A stretch of 64,000 bases of DNA from Crossaster papposus (taxonomy: Eukaryota; Echinodermata; Asteroidea; Velatida; Solasteridae), in NCBI GenBank assembly GCA_037893245.1, contig JBAIAA010000014.1, positions 434,001 through 498,000 of the forward strand, in the 5' to 3' direction. Each line of letters starts with the position of its first letter. The first letter of the stretch is position 1. This document shows, one piece after another, positions 43,024 through 55,800 of the stretch. The position numbers and the translations under genes are program-made. The notes beneath the pieces are model-generated. The model did no database searches, was not told the DNA's origin, and saw only the letters and a program-made list of their open reading frames with translations.

Positions 43024-44151
43024 TAGTCCGAGTTACTGGACTCTAGTTATCGCTTTTTTAACATTTGGACATCATCTGGCGCTACTAGAGTCCGAGGAAG
43101 TTAACATGCATCAGTGGGAATGTCTTAAATGTGATTCAAAAAGTCGACGAAATCCACACAAATACCTAACCAAATACCTTAAAATCACCTAAATATCCTT
43201 CCATGTGTGTCCAAGTACGCCGGGGTGGTCTTCGGGGGTACTCACGATCAATTATTTGCTTGCAAATCAAGGAAATTTGACCCAGTAATTCGAACGACTA
43301 CTGCACAGTTGCTGTTCACGTTCGGGAGAGAATATGGACGTGCGCGCGCATCATGTCAGTGACGTAACAGGTCAAAGGTACGTCAACAACAAGCGCGCGG
43401 CGCAGCGACTGTTTTATGTCGTGGCACAAGCAGTACGCATGCGTGCTGATGAGGAGACACCAATCGCTCTCGGGCGGGGAAAGCCTAAAAATACTCTCTT
43501 CTAAAGAGGCCAATAAATTGCGGCAGCATCCGTTGCGCCCCTCGCGCGCGGATCCGCATCTAGGAAGGCATTATAATTTACCATTTCACTTCACTTAACC
43601 GAAATTATTATTATTGTTTTGTTATGATTATAATAAACATTATTATTTTGCATTGTCATACTCCTCGCGATTGCAAGCATTATGCGCTATCCCCGCCCGA
43701 GAGCGATTGGTGTCTCCTCATCAGCACGCAGCCACCGTACTGCTTGTGCCACGACATAAAACAGTCGCTGCGCCGCGCGCTTGTTGTTGACGTACCTTTG
43801 ACCTGTTACGTCACTGACATGATGCGCGCGCACGTCCATATTCTCTCCCGAACGTGAACAGCAACTGTGCAGTAGTCGTTCGAATTACTGGGTCACATTT
43901 CCTTGATTTGCAAGCAAATAATTGATCGTGAGTACCCCCGAAGACCACCCCGGCGTACTTGGACACACATGGAAGGATATTTAGGTGATTTTAAGGTATT
44001 TGGTTAGGTATTTGTGTGGATTTCGTCGACTTTTTGAATCACATTTAAGACATTCCCACTGATGCATGTTAACTTCCTCGGACTCTAGTAGTAGCGCCGA
44101 TGATGTCCAAATGTTAAAAAAGCGATAACTAGAGTCCAGTAACTCGGACTA
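43024..44151. mobile_element. Mutator-like foldback element with exact 9-bp target duplication
   Basis: Inverted arms of ~460 bp begin TAGTCCGAGTTACTGGACTC and are almost identical, around a ~205-bp centre. Flanked by GTTTAGGTA at 43015-43023 and 44152-44160. A 9-bp duplication with long inverted repeats is the signature of Mutator-like (MULE) elements. It has no coding frame, so it is non-autonomous. The high arm identity suggests recent insertion. Confidence 0.93.
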
Positions 44152-44599
44152 GTTTAGGTACATGTCACTGGGTAACATGAACAACATAGGAATTAATAGC
44201 GAGAAGGACGCACAGGCTGTAGAAGTATATAGAAATGATCACATGGCTTTCGCCTTGTTGTAGTCAAATAGACAAGATTAGTTTGCTGTACCGGTACTAA
44301 TATGCCATTGCGTGGCTACCTCCCAGAATAAAGGGGGACATTCATCCAGGGCTTGTGGCATGCGTCTCTAATTCAGTTGATTAATATGCTGGGGAGCACA
44401 CTGTGTTGCTTTTGAAAACTGTCGGATTTGTGGGCTTAAAGATGTCAAATTTGTACGACGTTGTCGTCAACTATTCACCACAAATAACGCTGTGCATTGT
44501 ACACATGTACATGCGCCTAGCGTTGAAGCCAATTTTAGTTATTAAGTGTACAATTACTCGCTAATTCTTGTTTTGTTAAAGTCGGCATCTAGCTTTCAT

Positions 44600-44760
44600 T
44601 CAGCAGGGTTAGTTTACTCCAGACCAGCAGGCGCCGTACGAGATACCGAGTCAGCCGGCTACTTTGCCAGTTCCACCGGCAGCTCAGCCGGCAGCTCAGC
44701 CAGCATTGGCATCGGCAGTCCTGCAGCAGATGTGCCATGTATTTCTACTGTCTAGCCATC
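44600..44760 (+). pseudogene. gag-like Gln/Pro/Ala-rich segment of the YR retroelement
   Basis: In one frame it reads YEIPSQPATLPVPPAAQPAA followed by QPA-type repeats and then a stop. Such segments occur in gag-like ORFs of DIRS/Ngaro elements. Assigned mainly by position before the RT. Confidence 0.5.
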
Positions 44761-44889
44761 CCTTGGGTATCAGCCACAGACAGTAGGCTCAATCACCTGT
44801 GGGTCGGGTGAGGTCAGTCGGATGATGAAAAGTGGGCCAGTTACTGGTAGGTCGGTAATGAGCGTAGATAATTTGTCAGAGGCAAGTAT

Positions 44890-45740
44890 TTGTAATAGGC
44901 TTAATGCTAATAATAGACCCATATTTACCTCGGCCCAGGGTAGGCCGATGGCGTCGGGCATTTTGAATCAAACTAGTCTCAATTTGAGCCAAGTGGGTGG
45001 AATAAGTACTACAGGGGGCCCTGTTATTTTCGATGGAAGCTTGTGTATCTATTCAATTGCGTCATCGCCCTGTACAATCACCACCCCACTTGAAATGCAT
45101 TTGCCCTCGGCTCCTTGGGGTGGGGGAATAACGTGACCGGCTTAGGGTGCGTGAGTAGTGCTGACGAACCTAGGTCAGAGATTAATTAACGGTCTTTCAA
45201 GCAGGAAGGGGTGCGGGATTAGCAAAATCAGATATCAAGTCTGCGTTTCGCCTCCTACCAATCTCACCACAAGATTTAACTGGTCAGACACGCCTAAGCA
45301 ATTTCCAAACATTATGTGGGTATTGAAGAGTTCCCAATGCTACGAAAATACCGCCTCAGGTTCTTGCATATTTGGGGCTAGAATTAATTGTGAATTAGTG
45401 GCAAGTGAGGGTTCCCTTTGACAAAGTTGACGCACTAGGCAGTCAAATTCGGGCAATGCTTGCAAAACCTAAAGCAAAGTACCGCCTCAGGTTCTTGCAT
45501 ATTTGGGGCTAGAATTAATTGTGAATTAGTGGCAAGTGAGGGTTCCCTTTGACAAAGTTGACGCACTAGGCAGTCAAATTCGGGCAATGCTTGCAAAACC
45601 TAAAGCAAAGTTGGTCCAAATTCAATCCCTTGTTGGTTCTCTCAATTTCGTGTGCAGGGCTGTGTTGCCAGGTCGGGCTGTTTTTAGGCGGCTTATTTCT
45701 TTTACAAAGGGGCAAATCAACCATGGCACAGAGTGCATAT
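44890..45740 (+). pseudogene. Reverse transcriptase of the YR retroelement, frameshifted
   Basis: Around 45220-45290 one frame reads SDIKSAFRLLPISPQDL, the RT motif A region with the catalytic Asp. Downstream VPFDKVDALGSQI and LVQIQSLVGSLNFVCRAVLPG (in pieces) match the RT thumb/connection of DIRS-type elements. At least three frame changes and a 131-bp tandem duplication (45349-45610) destroy it. Confidence 0.8.
45349..45610 (+). repeat. 131-bp perfect tandem duplication inside the RT
   Basis: The segment TACCGCCTCAGG...GCAAAG is present twice in a row (45349-45479 and 45480-45610), apparently identical. 131 is not a multiple of three, so it also shifts the frame. It is either a recent replication-slippage event or an assembly artefact. 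Confidence 0.9.
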
Positions 45741-46290
45741 CACAAATGGGGCAAAGCTTGACCTATTGATGTGGTTAACATTTTTGCGAGAGTACAATGG
45801 AGTAACCCCAATTTTGAACCAAGAATGGGATTCGTACGAAACACTCACGTTTTTCACAGATGCTGCGGCTTCTGTTGGTTACTTGGTTTTGGAGCATATT
45901 TTAAGGGAAAATGGCTGCAGGGTCGTGGCAGCAATGGAGAGAGTCTACCCCATTCATTGCCCCCTTAGAACTGTACCCAATAATTGCGGCTGTCCTTGCA
46001 TGGAGTCCTTCTTTGGCCAATAGCAAAGTACAGTTTTAGTCTGATAACAATGCAGTGGTACACATTATTAACGGTCAGCCTTCACATTGTCCTAAAGCCA
46101 TGCACTTGATTCATTTGCTTATTTTGGAGTGTTTGAAATCTCATATAATTTTTAAGGCAGTTCACATCCCCGGTGTAAGGAATGACAAAACTGATGCATT
46201 ATCTCGTTTTCAGATGCCACGCTGCTTTGCCTTAGCCCCCCAGGCCGAGCGAGAGATGACTCCGCTTCCAACTCTTCCCACAGTATGGTA
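45740..46290 (+). pseudogene. RNase H domain of the YR retroelement, decayed
   Basis: LTFFTDAAASVGYLVL carries the first RNase H Asp. VHIINGQPSHC and VHIPGVRNDKTDALSRFQ match the later RNase H motifs (HIPG..N..AD-type). It follows the RT directly, as in DIRS/Ngaro elements. Frames change near 46020. Confidence 0.8.
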
Positions 46291-46317
46291 GAGTATGAAA
46301 TGCGTAGGTTGCTATAG

Positions 46318-47762
46318 CTAGCCTTTGCACGAAATACACAGAAAGCATACACATCAGGGTGGAATGTTTTTTGTGTTTTTCGTCAATCCACAACCGGTAG
46401 TCGGGTTGTTAACCCTTAACGCACAGGTGAGTTCATAGCGTGGCTTTCCATACAGCAATATTCTCCAGGAACGATTGCAACATATGTGGCTGGGGTCAGC
46501 TGTCGGTACCCAACGGACACTTGCATGGTAACAAAAGTACTGGAAGGTTGTAGGCGTAGTGTTTCAGGTCAAGACAGCAGGTCCCCTATATCGCTGGCGT
46601 TACTTTCACGAATTATGACAGTTCTGCCGGAGGTTTGTTTGTCGCAACATGAGGTGACACTTTTTCGCTCCGCTATGCTTCTTGCATTTTTTGTTTTTGC
46701 GGGTTTGTGTGTTTGCAGCAAATTCCCGGGCCAATATGCAGCAGGCAGTTTTGCATAGGTCCGGGTCGATAATATTGTCTTTGCGCCAGACTAAAAACAA
46801 TCAGCGCGGCCCCCCTTATGGGGCGATGTAACCCTCTGCCCATTGTCAGCGCTACTTAAATATATTTACAGTCGCCCTCGTACACAGGGCCCACTTTTTT
46901 GTCACAATGATAGTCAACCTCTTACCCCGCTACCAGTTTAATAGAGTGTTGCAAACAGCCTTGTCATGCTGTGGGGTCTCAAACGCGCATTATAGATCGC
47001 ACTCATTTCGTTTGGGAGCTGCTTCCACTGATTATGCATTGGGCATTCCTTTCGCAGATATACAGGCGACCCAAGTTAGTACGAAAACGAATGCAACAAA
47101 ATTCCGGTTATTACGAACATTATCCTTGGTTCAGGCAAAACTGTGCACGTGTCTATGGGTAAATATTCGCTTATAACGAACATGGTTTGTACGAAATTCC
47201 TGTTACAACGAGAATTCTCGATAACCCCAGAAATTAATTAATTAAATAAAAAAAAAAAAAAAAAAAAAAAAAATTGGTTATCGATCCATTTATAACGAAA
47301 GCTTAAAAATCCAAGGCTTTTCATTCAGATTGAAATAGTAAGCAGTATCAGCGATTGATGTTTGTCATGTCAGTTAATTCATCTTGCTGATGAAAAACCT
47401 ATTTAAAGGGATAGTGCTAATTGCTTGGACAGGCATGGTCGGTAATTGTTATATTATTAATACACCTACATGTAACATTTTGCTTCTCATATAACAACAA
47501 GCAACACATTACGTGTACATTTGTCTTCATGTTGCAAGGGTGTATTTTGGTCTCGTACGTACGGGGTCTATACAAAGTGAACAATGGGTTAGAAACCATT
47601 GGGTCGAATAATACGAAATTCGGATATAATGAACACTTCGACGAGGTCCCGCGGAGTTCGTTATAACGGGAGTTGACTGTACAGCGTATGGGCCGATGGC
47701 GCTCAGCAGCACTAGCCAGTTACCTTCGTCCCTTCCCCGTACTCAATTGCAATGTGGTTTAA
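46318..47762 (+). pseudogene. Tyrosine recombinase of the YR retroelement, split by a MITE
   Basis: The N-terminal part has RNTQKAYTSGWNVF-type and YSPGTIATYVAGVS-type motifs (46330-46510). The catalytic HxxR box is SHSFRLGAAS (46995-47030). The frame is cut after ADIQ at 47062 by a 617-bp insertion and resumes at 47682 with QRMGRWRSAALASYLRPF, which contains the nucleophilic Tyr (codon 47721-47723). Frameshifts and a stop near 46410 are also present. It mediates circular-DNA integration in intact DIRS/Ngaro elements. Confidence 0.82.
47063..47679. mobile_element. Mariner/pogo-type MITE inserted in the recombinase, TA duplication
   Basis: TA stands on both sides (47061-47062, 47680-47681). 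Inverted termini are CAGGCGACCCAAGTTAGTACG and CGTTATAACGGGAGTTGACTG (imperfect). Internal ATAACGAA words recur. Contains a poly(A) run at 47250-47272. Removing the element and one TA restores the recombinase reading frame exactly, which fixes the borders. Confidence 0.88.
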
Positions 47763-47794
47763 GCAAATATTTGCATTTGTTTTTGTTGTGTTAG

Positions 47795-48319
47795 GTGTTA
47801 CCCCGCTAGAGCAAGGGTGTGCATGGATTGTGGGAGACTCCCTGGTTGGATGGGCGGCGTTCTGTATAGATGTCCCGACTTCAGAAAGGGCGAAGTGGAG
47901 CCTGCATGCATCAATTGCAAGATAGGTTGGACAACTTAGGTGAAGTGCGCATTATTTTAATGCATATTGGGACCAAGGATTTAGTGCAGCTAGACTTTCT
48001 TGCGTTCAGGCAGACACTAGCTATCATGCTGGCGGAATGCAGGGGGAGGTTTCCAAATACCAGGCTTGTTTGGTCATGTATTTTGCCCCGCCTATGCTAC
48101 TATGACGCAAACTCGCAAAAATCAATGGAGCATGTACGGTGGGCAACGAACCGTTGGGCGCGGTTCTGATGCAGTAAGTGAGGAATCAGTGTGCTTGAGC
48201 ACCCACAATTTACTTGGTCAGCTGCTAACCTATTCCGGATGGATGGGGTACACCTCTCTGCGGTAGGCAATGCGATCTTTCGGGATAATTTGCTCCGCTG
48301 CATTCTGTCCCTGATTTAA
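47795..48319 (+). pseudogene. SGNH/GDSL-type hydrolase domain of the YR retroelement
   Basis: CAWIVGDSLVGWA is the GDS block with the catalytic Ser. IILMHIGTKDLVQLD corresponds to the GxND block (Asn replaced by Lys). FRMDGVHLSAVGN is the DxxH block with the catalytic His. The pieces are in different frames (break near 47890 and near 48170), so it is inactive. As I recall, Ngaro-group YR elements carry such a hydrolase ORF, which supports that assignment. Confidence 0.78.
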
Positions 48320-49853
48320 GTCCCCCTTTGGGTTTTTGGTTCTCTTTTTCTTCTGTGGGTCGCGCTTCTCGCGATTGGCGATTTTTGGTGCCCCAGAAGA
48401 GGCCGAGCTCCATAATTCTGGTTTTGAGGAAAATTGTGGTCAATCGATACGTTTTAGATTGAATAAACAAATTTGATCAGTTAACAACAATTATTGGGCC
48501 CTGTGATGTGCCACACGGACGGTCTGATCCAGTTTAATAACCAGTGTGGAGATCAAACTTTTATTTAAGAATCTATAGCCTAGGATGTTCCACTCGGGCT
48601 ATAACCAGTACATTTTGCTATTTGATTGTTGCATGATTAACCCGCAAATGAGCAGGTTAAGCAAATGCTCAAAATTGAGCACCTCTGATATTTTCCACAA
48701 CGGCCGTTGGTGATTTGGATAGTGGCCATTGGGTATCACTAGTTGCATTGTGGTCTTGGGTAGCACAATCCTTTTCTTGAGTGTTTTTATTTCTCCATGT
48801 GTGGAGTGGTGGTCATGGGTATCACCTAATGTTAATGTTTGGACTATTGGTATGTGTTTTAGTACTCGTTATCCGGTTTGCCCGTAATCTTTGGTATTCC
48901 GGTTGTAGGCTCCACCCTACAGATCGTCAATTATTCAAAAGGGGTGTCGGGTTGTCAAATAAACTCAGCAATGAGACGCATGTGGAACAATAACTGGTGT
49001 ATTAAATACATGTAGATGATGACATAATGTTGCTTGACATGACATGGCTTTCAATGGTTTGGCTTGACATGGCTTCAAGTTGACGTTACATACATTGCTT
49101 CACGGTAGTTACATGTACATGGTTCATGGGTTTCATGGGTTTCATGGGTTTCATGGGTTTCATGTGGTTTCATGGTTCGACTATAAAGAGAACAAATAAT
49201 GAAATTCACTTAATACACGTTACAAATATTTGTCACTAAAGCTTGTAGGTTATATGCAACAAAGAAAATAAAACTTAGCACTTAATGCACGAGTAAGCTG
49301 TCTCATTGGCAATACATGTAATACTGGCTATTAATATTATATTTAAAGCAAAGATTCAATGAAATCGTCTAACAAACGGTTCCATAAACAGCGCCACCAA
49401 CGGCTTCGAAAGATTTTTCCTGAGGCGGCATGGTCTCAAAACAGGTTTGTTTCATCAATAAAATTCCTGATTTTATGAACTTGATTTAAACCAAACTTTA
49501 ATTCAATAATGTCTTTATACATTAATAAAGAAAACTTGATTACTCACTTTGCTGAGCTGTCCAAGAAACATACAAAATAATGACGTTTTTGGCTGATTAA
49601 TGTGTCAAACTTATAACGTAGCAAAATGACAAGGTGAAAATGTGAACGGCGCCCTCTGGCTTTATACACAAAAAATAACTACATGAGCATGTACCATAAA
49701 AGTGAAATAGCGCCCTCTGGCTGCAACACTCAAAATACATACAAGTATATTCTGGCGATAACACCGGTTGAAGAACGTTGATTAAAATTGAAGCTGTGGC
49801 AAGTGACACAAAACAAAAAATCTGTCTCTGGTACTTACTTTTGGAGTTTGAGT
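48320..49853. other. 3' part of the interrupting block; no gene
   Basis: An AATAAA at about 48463 could be the retroelement poly(A) signal. A short (CATGGGTTT)n tract lies at 49122-49168, and two similar GCGCCCTCTGGCT blocks are at 49650 and 49712. No further coding sequence is supportable. Confidence 0.4.
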
Positions 49854-49854
49854 A

Positions 49855-52800
49855 TAATGAAAAGATGTCTCAAATCTCCCTAAAATTAATTGATAAGGTG
49901 TATGCCTTGCATTTGTATGCAAATTAGTTCCTAATATGATAATTATGGAAAAATATCTCAAATGTCTCTAAAATGTATTGATAATAGGTTAGCCTTGCAT
50001 TTGTATGCAAATTAGGTTAAAAATATGTTAATTTATGCAATAAGATTTTGTCAAAAAATGTCTGAAATGTCCCTTAAATTAATTTATAAGGGGTATGCCT
50101 CGCATTTGTATGCAAATTAGGTCAAAATATGTTAATTATGCAAAAATAAGATTTTGTAAAAAAATGTCTGAAATGTTCCTAAAATTAATTGATAAGGGGT
50201 AAGCCTTGCATTTGTATGCAAATTAGGTCAAAATATGTTATTAATGCCAACAAATGTATGGAATGTCCCTTAAATTAATTGATAAGGGGTAAGCCTTGCA
50301 TTTGTATGCAAATTAGGTCAAAATATGTTAATTATGCAAAATATGTCTCAAATGTCCACAAAATCTATTGATAAATGTCACAAATGTCTCTAACATTAAT
50401 TGATAAGGGGTTAGCCCTGCATTTGCATGCAAACTAGGTCAAAATTGGTTAATTATGGAATAATACGATTTTGTCAAAAAATGTCTGAAATGTCCCAAAA
50501 ATAAGTTGATCAGTGGTAATCCTTGCATTTGTATGCAAATTAGGTCAAAATATGATAATTATGCAAACATAATGTCTAAAATGTCCCTAAAATGTATTGA
50601 TAAGAGGTTAGCCTTGCATTTGTATGCAAATTAGGTCAAAATATGTTAATTATGCAAACAATGTCTCAAATGTCTCTAACATTAATTGATAAGGGGTAAG
50701 CCTTGCATTTGTATGCAAATTAGGTCAAAATATGTTATTTATGCCAAAATATGTCTCAAATGTCCCTAAAATGAAATGATAACGGGTTAGCCTTGCATTT
50801 GTATGCAAATTAGGTCAAAATATGTTAATTATGCAATAATATGATTTTGTCAAAAAATGTCTGAAATGTCCCAAAAATTAGTTGATAAGGGGTAAGCCTT
50901 GCATTTGTATGCAAATTAGGTCAAAATATGTTATTAATGCCAACAAATGTATGGAATGTCTCTTAAATTTATTGATAAGGGGTAAGGCTTGCATTTGTAT
51001 TCAAATTAGGTCAAAATATGTTAATTATCAAAAATAATGTCTAAAATGTCCCTAAAATGTATTGATAATAGGTTAGCCTTGCATTTGTATGCAAATTAGG
51101 TCAAAATATGTTAATTATGCAAAATATGTCTCAAATGTCCACAAAATCTATTGATAAATGTCACAAATGTCTCTAACATTAATTGATAAGGGGTTAGCCC
51201 TTCATTTGCATGCAAACTAGGTCAAAATTGGTTAATTATGGAATAATACGATTTTGTCAAAAAATGTCTGAAATGTCCCAAAAATAAGTTGATCAGTGGT
51301 AATCCTTGCATTTGTATGCAAATTAGGTCAAAATATGATAATTATGCAAACATAATGTCTAAAATGTCCCTAAAATGTATTGATAAGAGGTTAGCCTTGC
51401 ATTTGTATGCAAATTAGGTCAAAATATGTTAATTATGCAGACAATGTCTCAAATGTCACTAAAATTTATTGATAAAGGGTTAGCCTTGCATTTGTATGCA
51501 AATTAGGTCAAAATATGTTATTTATGCAAACAATGTCTCAAATGTCACTAAAATTTATTGATAAAGGGTTAGCCTTGCATTTGTATGCAAATTAGGTCAA
51601 AATATGTTAATTATGCAAAAAATGTCACAAATGTCTGTAACATTAATTGATAAGAGGTTAGCCTTGCATTTGTATGCAAATTAAGTCAAAATATGTTAAT
51701 TATGCAAAAAATGTCACAAATGTCTGTAACATTAATTGATAAGAGGTTAGCCTTGCATTTGTATGCAAATTAGGTCAAAATATGATAATTATGCAAAAAT
51801 AAGATTTTTCAAAAAATGTCTCAAATGTCCCTAAAATTAAATGATAAGGGTTTAGCCTTGCATTTGTATGCAAATTAGGTCAAAATATGTTAATTATGCA
51901 AAATAATGTCTCAAATGTCCCTAAAATGTATTGATAAGGGGTTAGCCTTGCATTTGTATTCAAATTAGGTCAAAATATGTTAATTATGCAAAAATAAGAT
52001 TTGTCAAAAAAGTCTGAAATCTCCCTACAATTAATTGATAAGGGGTATGCAATGCATTTGATAAGGGGTTAGCCTTGCATTTGTATGCAAATTAGGTCAA
52101 AATATGTTAATTATGCAAAAATACGATTTTTCAAAAAATGTCTGAAATCTCCCAAAAATTAGTTGATAAGGGGTAAGCCTTGCATTTGTATGCAAATTAG
52201 GTCAAAATATGTTAATTATGCAAAAAATGTCTCAAAAGTCCCTAAAATTAATTGATTAGGGTTTAGCCTTGCATTTGTATGCAAATTAGGTCAAAATATG
52301 TTAATTATGCAAAAAATGTCTCAAATGTCCCTAAAATTAATTGATTAGGGTTTAGCCTTGCATTTGTATGCAAATTAGGTCAAAATATGTTAATTATGCA
52401 AAAAATGTATGGAATGTCCCTTAAATTAATTGATAAGGGGTAAGGCTTGCATTTGTATGCAAATTAGGTCAAAATATGTTAATTATCAAACATAATGTCT
52501 AAAATGTCCCTAAAATGTATTGATAATAGGTTAGCCTTGCATTTGTATGCAAATTAGGTCAAAATATGTTAATTATGCAAAATATGTCTCAAATGTCCAC
52601 AAAATCTATTGATAAATGTCACAAATGTCTCTAACATTAATTGATAAGGGGTTAGCCCTGCATTTGCATGCAAACTAGGTCAAAATGGGTTAATTATGCA
52701 ATAATACGATTTTGTCAAAAAATGTCTGAAATGTCCCAAAAATTAGTTGATAAGTGGTAATCCTTGCATTCGTATGCAAATTAGGTCAAAATATGTTTTT

Positions 52801-55800
52801 TATGCAAAAATAATGTCTAAAATGTCCCTAAAATGTATTGATAAGAGGTTAGCCTTGCATTTGTATGCAAATTAGGTCAAAATATGTTAATTATGCAAAA
52901 TATGTCTCAAATGTCCATAAAATGTATTGATAAGGGGTTTGCAATTGTATGCAAATTAAGTCAAAATAAGTTAATTATGCAAAAAGGAGATTTTGTCAAA
53001 AAATGTCTGAAATGTCGTTAAAATTCATTGATAAGGAATTAGCCTTGCATTTGTATGCAAATTAGGTCAAAATATGTTATTTATGCAAAAAATGTCACGA
53101 ATGTCACTAACATTTATTGATAAAGGGTTAGCCTTGCATTTGTATGCAAATTAGGTTAAAAATATTTTAATTATGCAATAATAAGATTTTTTTTTTAAAT
53201 GTCTGAAATGTCCCTTAAATTAATGGATAAGGGGTAAGCCTTGCATTTGTATGCAAATTAGGTCAAAATATGTTAATTATCAAAAACAATGTCTAAAATG
53301 TCCATAAAATGTATTGATAAGAGGTTAGCCTTGCATTTGTATGCAAATTAGGTCAAAATATGTTAATTATGCAAAAATAAGATTTTGAAAAAAAATGTCT
53401 GAAATGTTTCTAAAATTAATTGATAAGGGGTAAGCCTTGCATTTGTATGCAAATTAGGTCAAAATATGTTAATTATGCAAAAAATGTCTGAAATGTTCCT
53501 AAAATTAATTGATAAGGGGTAAGCCTTGCATTTGTATGCAAATTAGGTCAAAATATGTTAATTATGCAAAAAACTGTAACAAATGTCTCTAACATTAATT
53601 GATACGGGGTTAGCCCTGCATTTGCATGCAAAGTAGGTCAAAATTTGTTAATTATGCAATAATATGATTTTGTCAAAAGATGTCTGAAATGTCCCAACAA
53701 TTAATTAATAAGGGGTAAGCCTTGCATTTGTATGCAAATTAGGTCAAAATATGTTAATTATGCAAAAATAAGATTTGTCAAAAAAGTCTGAAATCTCCCT
53801 AAAATTAATTGATAAGGGGTATGCAATGCATTTGATAAGGGGTTAGCCTTGCATTTGTATGCAAATTAGGTCAAAATATGTTAATTATGCAAAAATAAGA
53901 TTTTGTCAAAAAATGTCTGAAATGTTCCTAAAATTAATTGATAAGGGGTAAGCCTTGCATTTGTATGCAAATTAGGTCAAAATATGTTAATTATGAAAAA
54001 ATGTCTCAAATGTCCCTAAAATTAATTAATAAGGGGTAAGCCTTGCATTTGTATGCAAATTAGGTCAAAATATGTTAATTATGCAAAAAATGTCTCAAAT
54101 GTCCCTAAAATTAATTGATTAGGGTTTAGCCTTGCATTTGTATGCAAATTAGGTCAAAATATGTTAATTATGCAAAAAATGTCTCAAATGTCCCTAAAAT
54201 TAATTGATTAGGGTTTAGCCTTGCATTTGTATGCAAATTAGGTCAAAATATGTTAATTATGCAAAAAATGTATGGAATGTCCCTTAAATTAATTGATAAG
54301 GGGTAAGGCTTGCATTTGTATGCAAATTAGGTCAAAATATGTTAATTATCAAAAATAATGTATAAAATGTCCCTAAAATGTATTGATAATAGGTTAGCCT
54401 TGCATTTGTATGCAAATTAGGTCAAAATATGTTAATTATGCAAAATATGTCTCAAATGTCCACAAAATCTATTGATAAATGTCACAAATGTCTCTAACAT
54501 TAATTGATAAGGGGTTAGCCCTGCATTTGCATGCAAACTAGGTCAAAATTGGTTAATTATGCAATAATACGATTTTGTCAAAAAATATCTGAAATGTCCG
54601 AAAAATTTGTTGATAAGTGGTAATCCTTGCATTTGTATGCAAATTAGGTCAAAATATGTTAATTATGCAAAAATAATGTCTAAAATGTCCCTAAAATGTA
54701 TTGATAAGAGGTTAGCCTTGCATTTGTATGCAAATTAGGTCAAAATATGTTAATTATGCAAAATATGTCTCAAATGTCCATAAAATGTATTGATAAGGGG
54801 TTTGCAATTGTATGCAAATTAAGTCAAAATAAGTTAATTATGCAAAAAGGAGATTTTGTCAAAAAATTTCTGAAATGTCGCTAAAATTCATTGATAAGGA
54901 ATTAGCCTTGCATTTGTATGCAAATTAGGTCAAAATATGTTATTTATGCAAAAAATGTCACGAATGTCACTAAAATTTATTGATAAAGGGTTAGCCTTGC
55001 ATTTGTATGCAAATTAGGTTACAAATATTTTAATTATGCTATAATAATATTTTTTTTTTTAAATGTCTGAAATGTCCCTTAAATTAATTGATAAGGGGTA
55101 AGCCTTGCATTTGTATGCAAATTAGGTCAAAATATGTTAATTATCAAAAACAATGTCTAAAATGTCCCTAAAATGTATTGATAAGAGGTTAGCCTTGCAT
55201 TTGTATGCAAATTAGGTCAAAATATGTTAATTATGCAAAAATAAGATTTTGAAAAAAAATGTCTGAAATGTTTCTAAAATTAATTGATAAGGGGTAAGCC
55301 TTGCATTTGTATGCAAATTAGGTGAAAATATGTTAATTATGCAAAAAATGTCTGAAATGTTCCTAAAATTAATTGATAAGGGGTAAGCCTTGCATTTGTA
55401 TGCAAATTAGGTCAAAATATGTTAATTATGCAAAAAATGTAACAAATGTCTCTAACATTAATTGATACGGGGTTAGCCCTGCATTTGCATGCAAACTAGG
55501 TCAAAATTTGTTAATTATGCAATAATATGATTTTGTCAAAAGATGTCTGAAATGTCCCAAAAATTAATTGATAAGCGGTAAGCCTTTCATTTGTATGCAA
55601 ATTAGGTCAAAATATGTTAATTATGCAAAATAATGTCTCAAATGTACCTAAAATGTATTGATAAGGGGTTAGCCTTGCATTTGTATGCAATTTAGGTCAA
55701 AATATGATAATTATGCAAAAATGAGATTTTGTCAAAAAATGTCTGAAATGTCCCTAAAATTCATTGATAAGGGATTAGCCTTGCATTTGTATGCAAATTA

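Larger units (their letters stand above)
39759..49853 (+). mobile_element. ~10-kb interruption of the satellite: decayed YR retroelement plus nested insertions
   Basis: The satellite stops in one monomer at ATATGATAATTA and resumes as ATAATGAAAAGATGTCTC, the next part of the same monomer. The block therefore looks inserted into a pre-existing array. Its core is a DIRS/Ngaro-type element (gag-like, RT, RNase H, tyrosine recombinase, SGNH hydrolase, all on +) with several frame breaks. At least four other elements lie inside it. I could not find its terminal repeats (split direct repeats are expected for this class). The outermost ~350 bases at the left and ~1.5 kb at the right may include other DNA. 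Confidence 0.75.
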
